From contig NC_135560.1 in NCBI RefSeq assembly GCF_964340395.1, positions 7,432,598-7,496,597 of the forward strand: a stretch of DNA of 64,000 nucleotides, in the 5' to 3' direction. Below are positions 26,001 to 39,764 of the stretch, piece by piece. The notes below the pieces were generated by a model. It was given only the letters and a program-made list of their open reading frames with translations. It did not search any database and was not told where the DNA came from. This stretch comes from Glandiceps talaboti (Eukaryota > Hemichordata > Enteropneusta > Spengelidae). Numbering within the stretch: position 1 is the stretch's first letter; each line of letters starts with the position of its first letter. A program made the translations under genes and the position numbers.

Positions 26001-29000
26001 CATAGTGATCGTAATGCATATAGGACTAGACTAGCAAGAACTATTCAATTCATGTGAAAGAGGATTTTATAATTTCAATGCCTACTGTGTGTACGTGTAA
26101 CACATTGTAAGAATTTAAAATGTATTTGTGACTTTCTAGACACATGTAAACATTAAAATAGAGTAGATTCTGAATTTAAAAATATATGACTATATATAAA
26201 GTTAACATCATGTTATGAAAACATACAAAAATGTAGAATGCTTTGTTGACTTCATATGTACATGTATTCAATATGGTACGTGTATTAGGATGGACTACAA
26301 ATGTATTAACCTGTTTTAGATATAAGTATATGCATAATACTATGTAAAATTATGTTAAAACAAAAAGTATCAATCCATATGAAGAACATATAAAAACACC
26401 CAAACATACGTCAATTATAATCATCAAATTTTATAAATTGTTAGCTGAAAATTACAGCGAGAGTGTACATGTAAATATAATAAAATGCTATGTCGGTTCA
26501 GAGTTAAGTTATTTTTCTGACATTATGCATTTTTCATTGCTTTGGACAGAAACATTTGAATACCTACATGTACTATGGGCATGAATAGAAAGTCAACAGG
26601 GTACATTTGTAACTATCATCTTTGCCATTAGGGACTTTGTAATAACCGTATTGCTCATAAAGTGAAATATTCACCATCATCAAACTATAATGTAAATGCA
26701 TATCACAGTTAATAATGTATGGCCATTCAATTCATCAACAGAGAAGGTAAAATGCTTGTATTATTGACTGTATAATTTGAGTCCATGTTTTGAGTCCAGG
26801 TTAGATTCAAGAACAATCAGACTCAATGTAATGAATAGCCGCAATAAATTGAACTGCACGAGGTGATGAAGTCAAATGCAATATTAAAGTATGTATATAG
26901 CTTTATTATTGTTCTCTCTTTATATATACCGCCCTATGAGCTTTTTGACTATATCATTATACAGTGCAATTATTCCAAATGTTGATTCTGTTAATTCTAA
27001 AGTGTGTTTGATTTGATATGTGTGTGCTTCATTTTGACAGTGATGTTAGCAAATGAATTGCTGTTATAGTTCTACAAATACAGTCCACAAACACAAGATT
27101 AGTGTTCCATTATGATTGTGAAAATCTTTGATTAAAGATACCCAAGTGTGGTTTTATGTAAAATCCTCTGTTCTTTGTTGTCACTGTCTTTTCCCCATCA
27201 TCTCTGTGTACATGTATGTAGTTTGAGTTGAATATTTTCTGTCGTAGCCATGGTTACAGTAAGAGAAGTCTGATTACTGTATTTGTATTGTAATTTCTAA
27301 TAATGCTGTTTGCTTCAGTATCTTAGCTACAAACTACATGGTGTACATGTTGCCGTCTTTAACTACATGTGAAGCAGAATAGATGATGGAAACTCAGTGT
27401 GAAGTTTCAAAGACATACATGTACTTACTACATTAGTCGTTGCAGTAACTGATTTTCTGTACAATACATGCATATGCTTATCATACAATGTTACAGTCAC
27501 ATGTGTATGAATTATGAATAGGGAGGAAAATATCGTAGATTAAAACACAACACACTAAATTCATACAATTTTACATACCATATGTATAAAATGTAAAAAT
27601 GAAACGTCATGAAAAATAATTTATCAAAGTAAATTATTTAACAAAACAGTTTTAAAAAATGTTCCAATTGCAGCTAGGGCAGCTTTATAAAGTGGACTTC
27701 TGTAAGGCCAAATAAAATTTTTGTGTGAGTTTCCGATAACCCGGTTGACCCTCGTTTAAGCCGCCAACACTAAACATTTTTACATCCAGAGACTAGAGAG
27801 AATTTACATCCATTTCTGTGTCAATTTTCTTGACATAGTTACCTTGCTCAAGAATTATTTTCAAAACTCTTGAATTCCAGAGATACCGAGTGCAAGTTGA
27901 CTTTATACAGTACAGTTTGCATATTGTAGTATTTGTCTACTTCAGTATAATTGTCTTCCGTTACTTCTTTTACACCTCATTAAACTATCACAGAAGCCAG
28001 TGAGTATCTTGTGTTAGAGTTGAAGCTATTTCACACAAAAATAGAAAAAATATAATGAAATAAAGGAAAATTTTGACCTACCTACCCTAATTTCTGAAGT
28101 CATGTTTATATCACAAACAAGCAATTTTTTTGAAATTTGCCTATAAATAAGAATGATAGGCACAAAAATACCTGACTGAATATAACTGCAAAAAGAAAAG
28201 TGTGAATCTTTACTGGAAAATTGTATCATTTATAACATAGACAGTCTCTCCAGGGTCTATAGTTTGACAGATCAAATAGCAGTGGTTTTCCTACAATATG
28301 ATATACAGTTGTGGTCTGCTTCTGATTCTGAATCTGCAATATTACCTGGGGGAATTTTGTACCTTTTGTGATAGTGCTCTGTTCTTATCAAACTTAGCTC
28401 GTGAAATATTTAGCAACAATGGATTATATGTTCTGTCAACTTGCTGAAATAAATGTGTACCAAGAAACTGTTTTGAGTCCAGCAAAAGAGTGTGCTTGCT
28501 CCTGAGGGAGGAGGCTACATAGAGAAAGGTCGCTGTACATGATCATTAATATACAAGGCAGGCAAGATAACATCAACCACTCACAAAAATAATGGAACAT
28601 CTGAAATATGAATTACTGCATGATGAGTTTGAACTGTAACATATGAATTAGTCAGTAATTGTCACCAGTGAGTGATCTGTTGCGATAGACAGTGTGATGC
28701 CATACAAGGGGATGTATTGTCACCAGTGAGTGATCAGTTGCGATATACAAGTTGTGATGCCGTACAAGTGCAGACAAGGTAGCCTCCCCCTTGTATTATG
28801 AAGCCAGGTAGACTTTAAGATGTCGTTTCGGTGTACTTTACAGACTACTGACTTGAAGCTAGGGAGTCTAGAAAAACATGCAATCATATATCATAAACTG
28901 TTCTCTAAAAGTAAAGCATTGCAGTCTCATTTTTCAGTGTTTTGATCTGATAATATGACATTAAGAGTACAGATTTCCATTTAATATTTTGTAATTTAGA

Positions 29001-32000
29001 TGAGTATACACCCACATTGTGCATGATATGTACAGATTGCAATCATACCAACATGATGGATGAGACGGTAGAATTATGTAGTCTCGGTAATCTCTGTATG
29101 AAATCTTAATTTCATCAAAGTCAACATACACATACACTACATGGACATTAAATATTGACAATTCGTTTGATGTGTATTAATCATTTACAAGATATGAATT
29201 TATTGGTTTGTTAAATGCAGTCATATCTTACAAAGTAATCTTTGTTAATATCTGTGTTTGGAGAACATAAGTTGTAGATGAATGTAAATTTGACAAACAT
29301 TGTACAAACAGTATACATTAGGTGCAAGAGCCGATATATATGTTAAACATTGACTTGTACAATTAAGTAAGTGTGCATTCTACAGATGAACAGATGGCAC
29401 TATGGCATGGTTTTTTGTTTGTTTGTTCAATAATGTTTTTATTGGGCTTTTACAAAGATGGCATGTTGCCTATTGGGCTTGACAATGTTGTTTGCCAACC
29501 ATGTCGTGGAGGCTCCCCGGAATGGGAGTGGGGGTAGGGGTGGAGGGGATACAAGTATTTCTCAAATGTTTAGACTGGGCTGTGCAACCCAAGTTCAAAA
29601 CATCTACCAATCAAAGAACAGATTCATTGTTAGAGAAAATCATAGCCATTCACCTTTATTCCAATGCTGTGAATGTTTTTCTAAAGCACGAAAACGTTTC
29701 TTACATTATTGCAAAGTAGCCCCATGTTTAGGGATTTTTCATGAAAAGTCAACCCATGTGGTCAGCAAATACCCATATACCCCTTCCTATGGCAGTGCTT
29801 TGTCTCCTCAAATTTGATGCGCCACAGATGTACATGTATGTGTATAACAATTTCCTGTCATACTCATACTCTCAGATTTTGTGACAATTTATATACAGGT
29901 GTTAGATCACTTGGGATTAAAGGGGTCATTAGGACCCAAGGTCTGAAAATACACATTTTGTACATTTATCTATTTTTATCAAAAAAGTCCTCCCTCCCCC
30001 AACAAAATACAAACAAAACACATTTTAAAATTTGAATGAAAGCCATGTATGACATTTTTAAATTTGAATAAAAGCCATGTATCACACAGTAAATATATGC
30101 CATCTTTTTTGAAACTGGGAATATCACTCAGATTGTCTACAGGTATAATATTATTATGTAAACCACAGGAATTTTAAGGACTGTGGTATCATGTCCTAAA
30201 AGTATTAGGTCACTAATTTTTCATGGTGATTATTAAACAAGAATATACATGTATATATTGTAGGGACAAGGTCAGTTTTGTGGCAGCATATACATGTATC
30301 TGTGCAGCAATATTTGTGGTTAGTCAGTCTTTCACAGATTTCCTAAGGTCACCATTAAGAGTCTCATGTATACGTACAGGTACATACTCAATTGTACAGT
30401 TATAGACAGACCAGGTGTTCCTTTGATGAGTATCAGCAACAGCATTGATAATACATAGGTTATTTCAGGTCAAAGACACACATCAAAGGTCATGGAGGGT
30501 CATCTGTCAAAGGTTATTTCAGGTCAAAGACTCATTTCAAAGGTCATGCAGGGTCACATACTCAAGGTGAATTTTGAATATATATCCCCACATATTGATT
30601 ACAGAACCTGTTTTTGCAATGTTTTTATAAATTTTCTTGTAAAAGTTGTTAGATTTCCATATTTTTTCAGTTTTAGATAGGTTGCATCTTGACCTTACAT
30701 GTACCTGTGGCGAATGTCATTTGTAAAGATATACATAGTACCTGTAGAACCAGGTGGATTCTATTTTTCTGTTGCTGGAATTACTTCTTTTTTTTGTCTA
30801 TACAGTGCAAATGTGAACAATAGCCATTCCAAGCAGAAAGCCCAGAGACTTGGCTATCTGACTTGACATACTGGCTTGACAGTATAGCCCAGAGACTTGG
30901 CTATCTGACTTGACATACTGGCTTGACAGTATAGCCCAGAGACTTGGCTATCTGACTTGACATACTGGCTTGACGGTATAGCCCAGAGACTTGGCTATCT
31001 GACTTGACATACTGGCTTGACAGTATAGCCCAGAGACTTGGCTATCTGACTTGACATACTGGCTTGACAGTATAGCCCAGAGACTTGGCTATCTGACTTG
31101 ACATACTGGCTTGACAGCGTAGCCCAGAGACTTGGCTGTCTGACTTGACATACTGAATTGACAGTATAGCCCAGAGACTTGGCTATCTGACTTGATATAC
31201 TGGCTTGACAGTATAGCCCAGAGACTTGGCTATCTGACTTGATATACTAGCTTGACAGTATAGCCCAGAGACTTGGCTATCTGACTTGATATACTAGCTT
31301 GACAGGATAGCCCAGAGACTTGGCTATCTGACTTGACATACTGGCTTGACAGTACATGTATAGCCCAGAGACTTGGCTATCTGACTTGACATACATGTAG
31401 AGTAATTACTGGCTCATTCTGATGAACAGCATTGTCAAGCCAGATAGCCAAATCTCTGGTAGCACAGTGTATGGATAGACTTGAAATTGGGACTAGACCT
31501 TAGATACCAACATTCACTTTGCCGTAGAATTGGCCATCTTACATGTAGTATTATGTTCTGGCAAACAACATTGTTAAGGTAGATAGTCAAGTCTGTGGGC
31601 TACAGTATCAAACACAATTTGCTCTAAATCACATCACATTGTTGGCCATTACTAAAAGTCAATGTACGGAATGATCGATTGAGTTAATGTAATGACAGTT
31701 CATATTGTGCTTAGCTGAGAAAAAAAAGCTTTTATGCAAGAAAGGTCTCTGAAGCCTGCTCCAAAATTTGATTAAATTTGCCCTTTTTTGTGTGCAGCAT
31801 AGATTTTGGAATTTGAAATAAATCTAGATACTCGAAAACTGAAACCCCTGACAGCAATTTGATTAAAATCCTTGTTGACATGTGAAAGTTACATAGGTAG
31901 GTGATTAGATGGAGAAAAAACAGCAGTTATTCCTCTGTTGTAATATAGGAGTTGACTGGCCAGGAAAATCAACGGAGCTCTGTGTAAGACTTACTGTCTC

Positions 32001-35000
32001 CAGTTTGGTATTCAATACGCATATTTGTAATGGAAATATTCAGGAAGATTGAGAGGAATATAGATATAGTGTGCATGTACACTCAATCCTCAGTCTGAGA
32101 TACATTTCCGTATAAGTAGAGATCACAGAAACTGCGAAATTACTTTGTGCCTGCCTGAATAATAATAACTAGGAAAGACGGAAGCTGTCCTCAAACAAAA
32201 GGTTTCCCACTTGGTGCTTGTATTGGATACACAATGATTGTTTGTTGCTTTTCCAGTAAACTACTAGTACTCATGAAAGGTATTGGCAACCTATGCTCTC
32301 AGATTTTCTCTTCTTTTTTTTTACCGATTACTTTTTGCAATTAATTGGAATTTCATCCTGTTATTGACAGCATTTGAAAGAGCTCCAACAAGTGTTTGTG
32401 ACAGACTGTATTCCCATTTGTAGAAATCCATTGAGAAATTCCTTTTTTTTCACATTTTCCTTGGTTTAACAGCTTTTGTGGATTATTTTCACTGAATTCA
32501 TTGAAGTGCACTCATTTGAAAGATGATTGAAGAACAAGGCTAGGGTCTTTAAAAACCCACAAGAATTGTTGAGCGTCTAGGTGGCACCAGAAAAGAAAAA
32601 AGAACTCGCCCACGCATGTATTTGACTGTTTCTATATACAGTTTATTGTCCAGTGTATATATAAATTGTATCTCTTAAACTATAGACTCCAGGGTGAATG
32701 TCTAAAAAAAAATTATACAAAAATGTTCCTAAAATATACAGGTTATCAAATATACATTTTCGTTTCTTAAATCCCTGGAATGTGCATGTATGTCTGCTTG
32801 TCGATTAAAAATAGTACACTTTTATAATAACGATACAAATAGCGAAATTTATATGAAAGTATTCTCAAATTATACAGTTTAGTTATCGAATATACATTAT
32901 GGTATGTCTTAATATTCATTACTCCATAGTCTGACTCCCTAGAGTGAATTTGTATGGGTATGCTAAATAATATACATACTTTTACACAATATATGTACAA
33001 AAAGATTCACTCGTACAAAACATGTTCTTATTTTAGACAAAATTATAAACAGTTTAATTTTGTCCTAAATAAGATTCAATATTTTAATCTTTGACATTGT
33101 TGAACTACCCTGGAGTAAAGGCCTACATGTATGCTAAATACATTACAGTTTTGTAGTAAAGATACATAAAGTAAAATTGTACAGAAATGCCATTAAAAGT
33201 ATACAGTGTATTCAATATTTGCTATTTGATCTTTCAAACTATAGACCCTGGAGAGACTGTCTATGTTATAGATGATACAATTTTCCAGTAAAGATTCAAA
33301 AAAAAATGTACAATGATAATTTTGTTTTTAAATAAAATTATACATAATCTGTGAGGTATGCCGTGATGGGATGGAAAGAAACAATGTATAGTATCTTACA
33401 GTCTAAATTATACAGTGCATATTCAAAATCTGTTATTTAATCTTTTAAACTATGGACTCTGGAATGATTGTCTATACTCTAGACAACAATTTTGCAGTTA
33501 GTATACAAAAAATGAAATTGTACAAAATATGGTATTTAGTGAAAATTATACAGCATATTCAATATCTGCTATGTGATCTTTTACACTACATGTGTGGACC
33601 CTGGAGTGACTATGCTGTAAAGTTTACAATCTTGCAGTAGAGATAGAAAACAAATGTAAATTTGAATATTGACTGCTTGAGTTAAATTTATCGTTTTTTT
33701 TTTTTTTTGATAAAAATTTGAAGTAACTGTAGTTAAAGCATGTTGATAAAGATAAGACAGTAGTCATGCATTAGACGGATTAGTCTCAACGCATCTACAA
33801 TGTACATCTATGTATGAATATAAAATGAAGCCATAATCCATTGTTTGGTTATTTCATCAGCTGTCTTTTCCCATCTTATCCATCACCATGGAGGAGCCAT
33901 GCTGTTGAATGATTAAGCTATTTTTTTTGCAACATTAAAAAAAATGGTTTGTGAAATTTGACATTTCCTTTGGTATAACTATTTGTCGTTGTCGACTGCT
34001 TTGTTCGGTTTCTTATCCATCGCTGTGGAGGAACCATTGGTTAAAGCTGCTGGGTGATTTAAGCTAATTTTCTTCAACCTAAAAAAAAAAAAATTTGAAA
34101 TGTGACAGTTTTTAGGTATGATTATGTATCAACAGTGCAGACTACTTCAATGAGTTCCTGCTCTTTTACCCAAAAATTCTGATTCCTGCATCATAGTAGA
34201 AGACTTTTCACAAATGTGAAGAAATAGCAGTAATTGAAATTCATTGGTATTTTGTAATTTAGAATGAATTTGTTCATTTCATCAAAGAAGTCATATGTGC
34301 AAAATTTCTTTCTTCATTCTTACACATCAAAAAGCATAGAAAACCGTTGATTGAAAATCCATCATACTTTTGAATGAATTTGAGCATGTTAGAAATCATA
34401 TAATTGGCCATGCGTACTGCAGTTCTAAACCATAATAATCAGCTCACATTGTACTCAACTGATGTAAAATCAGTAGAGAACACCCAGTATTTAGTCACTA
34501 AACATCAGTGACTTCAGTTTAAAATGTCTAGCTGCATTTATATTGGTCACCATGGTAACTATGCACCCATTCAATATGCATTCACTAGGTGTTCATTTCA
34601 ATACGATGAAGGTATTGATATGAAATTATAAAGCATTGAGACGATAAACGTATTGAAATATGAATTCCGTTACTGAAGTTGTCAAATATTGCCATGATTG
34701 GGCAGTCATTGCTTGAATCATTACGATTTAAAGGGGAACGCTACTGGTGGAAATATAGGCATTTTCATAAACTTTAGGTCCTGGAGATATATGTCGTGAT
34801 GTTATATAAAACATAGGTACGATTGCCAAGAAACACCAAGTTGAAACTTGTTCCTCATTCATTATTCAATGCACATGTACATGTACATGTAGCTCCTTGC
34901 CATGGACGTGCGTTATCTCATCAAAGTCAACAGATATGTATATGCAATAATAGAATATGAATATTGATTTGTTGTGTTATTTGAAGATAATATACATTTC

Positions 35001-38000
35001 TGAGTCCTGAATATTTAAGTTTTCCGTTGAAGACCTAGTGTTGTACTTTTCATAAAATGAAATAAAGTTTGTGGTACATAGACCTACATTTATTGTATCT
35101 ATAAATAAGACATCAAAGTGAAGGTAATAAGCACTTAGGAGTCATGAATATTCATTGTTAATTTAATATGCATGCATATACAGTATCTATTAGATCCTCT
35201 GAGACCAAATGGGCACTTCTAGCATAAAGCACAACATTTATGTGATATGATTGAAATCATGAGATGATTCTCCAGAACCCAAAGTTTATGAAAGTATCCT
35301 TATTTCCAGGAGTGATGTTCTCCTTTAACAGTTTTAAAGAAACAACAACAAAATAACAGATTAGTCTTGGTCAGTGGGAGCCACACAGGCATTATTAGTT
35401 CCTGGTATAAATTGCAAAGGTTTCAGAACAGCTGATTACAAAGGAGTGAAAATCTGCTTAAACATGCATAGATTGCCATACCGGGACTGTGCACCAGCAT
35501 TTTGATGATGATGCAAGTAGATTTTGTCTACTCACTGCCTTTAATGTGAAACGTATCTCAGAAATAAACTGCTGCTAGGTTGCTGTTACTTTGTATAAGG
35601 AAACCCCAACTAATGCTCAGTTCAAATTAAGAAAAAAAATCAGAGGTCACCGTACATATTTTTGAAATATAGATCAAAATGTTTAATATCAAAATTAAAC
35701 CATTTTAGAATCCAATATGGCCACCAAATCCAATATGGCTGCCGAAAACTGTGTTATTATATGTATTGGAAAATACAAAATTGTCTTGAAAGAAGACTCA
35801 AATTTCTGTAAGTATTATGTCAAAAGGACTCAAAGAAAGCTTCCTTTGAGAAGGATTTTCATAACTTTGTTTTTCAGTGACATTTTGACTTATGCAGACA
35901 TATCTACCTAAGTGATTACGATATCACCTGAGTTTTGAATGTAGTAATGGCAGTAGATTTCTGTCACATACTAGGTTTTATTTTATGAAATACTTGTTTC
36001 ACCTCTAGCAATTTCAATAATTTATTTTATACCGCCACATCCGATATCCTCATAATTTATTTCTCTTCATGGTGATATACATTTCACATGAAGAGACAGT
36101 TTCCAAGAACACTCTCCAGACTTCATCTACAGTTGTCATAGCATTCGATGTAGGTCTGCTGTTTCCCAGTAACCTGGATTATTAAAAATCTGTACTGTAA
36201 ATTTTCAAATCAAATGGTTACATTTGATATTTCTTTGAAGTGATATAAAATTAAAGTAATTAAATCTGATCAAAATCTTTATAAAACAATGTTTATACAC
36301 CTATAAACTGTGGAAATTTGATTGATTTGGCAAACATGTACTACTTTGTTGTCTTCATTCGTAAATGAATGGTCCAAAGACACGGTTTGATTCTTTTGTT
36401 TTGAATTTTTATTTGTCGTTAACAAAAATGGGAAATTTTCGATCTGTTTTACTAGATTTGGTATGATGAATAATATTCTTGTTCCTTTGATAACTTCCTA
36501 GCCTTAGTTACATGTATGTGGAGACTTTTCAATTTAACCATAAACTCTTGTGTTTGTGTAACTTGCTCTGATAAAGTTTGAAAAATATGCCAAAAGAAAG
36601 ACTTTGAAACAATGTACATTGAATCATTTAATACATGTACATGTATTTAAGGATTATGAAGTCTTTGACTTTGGCTGTTTTCATCTTCCCAACCTAAGTG
36701 CTTAAATACATGTAGTCAGTTTTAGAATCTCACTCACTTTTACACATGGACATACATGTACATGTACCTCCTGCAAGTTTGCAATCATCCAACCAACAGT
36801 ACAATGTAGTAGGTTATCAACACTTGCAATTGTTAAGGGCTTGGAACCTTGGTAACAGAGAGGGGAGGGGAAATATGGAAATAGGAATCCATTTGTGGAA
36901 GCCAGATACATGTACAAAATAGATTTTACCTACTTATACCCATAAAGGCCCTAGGTTTCAATCCCAGGTTCTCACGTAGTGCCATCTTATCAGTGGAGTC
37001 ATAAGGTTGAAACAGACTTGTCCCAACCAACTTTTTCTATAGCTCTGCCAGCCAGCTATTTTTCTCACCCACATCTCAATCCATATTGAAACTGAGATTT
37101 CACAGACATATTACACTTGGCTTAACCTTTCTTTAACAGAAGTAATGATGTGTGTTATTTATAAGTATTTTCCATTATCTCTTTGTGTGTTACAGGCATA
37201 TGCTGCCGGATGTGATATAGTGATACTAGCTAGTGATTGTCAACGTGTTCAGATCATCCCTGGAGCTACTCATGGAAACATACAAGTAGGATGTATTGAC
37301 TGTTCTGCTGAAAATGGAAAGGTATAGTGCATACCTAACTCTTGTAATTTTATTGAGGTTCAGAATGTGTGTATGTATGTATGTATGTATGTACGTACGT
37401 ACGTACGTACGTACGTACGTACATACGTACGTATGTACGTACGTACATATGTATGTACATATTACATATGTACATACGTACGTACGTACGTACGTACGCA
37501 ATACATGTACGTATGTACGTATGCATGCACGCACGCACGCATGCACGCACGTACGTATGTGTGTTTACATGCAACAAAATGTATTCACATTGTGTGTGTG
37601 TGTGTGTGTGTGTGCATGCACATGCGTATGTGTATGATTCCGTCATATACGCAGCAGAGTACCATCCAAGCCAATTTGACATACTACTGACACACAATCT
37701 CTAGTGACACCAAGGTTTAGTGTTCTCCTATCTCTTACTACATGTATGTGGTGACTCATAAGAAATCCCAACAAAATTTGACTCATTAAAAGGTACGCAA
37801 TCTGGTAAAATCTGGGACATCATCAGAATCAGCATTGTTTCATGATTGCAGTTTCTGCTGTTTGGGAAAAATCAACAATATGAATATGTTTTCCTCATTT
37901 AAGTGATTTTTGGCACATGAAGGTTACTTAAACTACGAGTAGTATTTCCTTTAAAACCTAATTAATAAGTTGTGTTGTACTCACAGATTGCGGCTTCCTA

Positions 38001-39685
38001 TGCAAATCAAGTGTATATATTTGAGCCAACGCCTTTGCTGCATCAATCAAGCCCTCATGTAAGTACTACTAAACACTGACCACTTGAGTTTATATAGCTT
38101 TAGGCTCTCAGCCTGCGGTAAATAGAGACATTATCACTATGTTTACATGTGGCTTTATTGTCAAACAGTCACAGCTCCTACAGCATGTAGGATGAATTTT
38201 CGTTTGAAGTTAAGTACGCTTAGCATCACTTATAGAATATAAGCTAAGGATAATTTCAGGAAACTTTCTTCTTGAGTGGAAACTAAGGATGATTTCAGAA
38301 AACTACCTGTATGAGATTAGAGTCAGGATGATTTCGAGACACTGTTGTTGCTATGGCATTCACTCTCTCCTGATGGCATCCTGGGTTCCTTGTGCCCAGG
38401 AAAACACAGTTGTTTCCAAATAAACGATCATGAAGACTCAAATCAAATATGATGGACATGTTTTGTAGGAAGTAGTTTCATAATTTATGTTCACTTTGAA
38501 TGAATGCATTTAGTTAATTTTGATGCAAATGATGGCACCATTTAGTATTTTCTTAGCATTGTGTATAGATAAAATCTAAATGAACTTCATGTTTACCTAC
38601 ATACATATGAATGAGTCAAATGTGCATAAAACTGTCTATAGAAAATAGTATAAATTTCAACCACATTTCCTTACCTTTATTTACTGAAGTTAGCAGAAAG
38701 GATTAGCATTTCTACTTTGAGAATGAAATGGAATGTAACTGGATATCAAATTGATTTTGTTACCATAGAAACTGGACTACAGCTGGTGTCAAACTGGATG
38801 TTTCAAGATTGAGTCATTGGTATACAATTTGTCATGGAATCATGATGGTGAGCGAAGTTTCAAATGATATGACATCGTTTTTTTGATACCATATATTTAG
38901 TCAACTCATCCAGGTAAAAGGTTTGCAAGCAAATCACAAAATTATCTTCGCCATCGTTATTTAAAATTATTATTAATGATAATAAATCAGCCAGGTAAAA
39001 GGTTTGCTTGCAAATCACAAAACTATCTTCTCCATTAGAATTTTAAAAGGTCAAATAGCATTACAAAGGGAGCAGTAGTGAAATGAGCAAATCCGAGGAA
39101 AAAAAAATTGTATGAGCAATAATTAGAGATTGTAGACAGCTGAGTTAGCACGGGTCATGTTAGAGTACATATATGTATATGCACAACAAGAACATCAGAG
39201 TGTAGACAGCATATCAAAAATTGCTTTAATTCAAAAGTCATGTCATCTTAAGTACCAGCTTTGGAAACCATATTATTTTGATGGTCAGAGTAGGGCATTT
39301 ATTATTCCTGACATAGGTTGGTACTGTCTGGATGTATTGATTTTTATAACCGACAGAAGAGTGGGAAGTATTACGTGCACTGGGATGTCATTACCCTTCG
39401 TTGTAAAAACTGATGCAGTGAAAAATGTACTGTAAATTGTAGTTGTAAAATCTAACCAGGACTCTGTGTGGCAACAGTCAAATATATTTTTATTATTATA
39501 CTAGTCTGAAATTTCTTTGGGTACCGGTAGTAGCGTTATACCTCATTGTACATGGTCAAAAGAGAAGAAGATTGACTTATTTCATGAGTGCCTATAGAGA
39601 TATGTGTGGAGTAAAAGTGATGGTGTCGACCAAGAAATAGAATGATTATTATTTTTAGCTCCTGAATGAGGAGCTTGAGAGTCTG

Positions 39686-39764
<79 letters not shown>

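Larger units (their letters stand above)
3401..37195 (+). other. DMXL2: DMXL intron 1 (33.8 kb)
   Basis: Donor ACG|GTAATT and acceptor TTACAG. It is the largest intron and over half the window. It holds many repeats, listed separately. I looked for nested genes in both orientations: the reading frames inside are short, lack recognisable domains, or come from microsatellites and minisatellites. The stretches between the listed repeats (for example 4030-6160, 8980-10280, 12000-13750, 17500-19700, 20370-22960, 25470-28190 and 35920-37190) are AT-rich and show nothing I can name, apart from scattered TACATGTA palindromes and short homopolymers. Confidence 0.9.

Noticed and set aside
29458-29817. 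119-residue frame beginning MACCLLGLTMLFANH
   Set aside because: No family recognised, the overlapping second frame is also open, and the composition looks like chance; no splice or promoter evidence.
30839-31394. CRISPR-like array
   Set aside because: Units are directly contiguous without unique spacers; it is a minisatellite in an animal intron.
39157-39435. 92-residue frame in intron 4
   Set aside because: No recognisable domain, no start context or homology; likely chance in AT-rich DNA.
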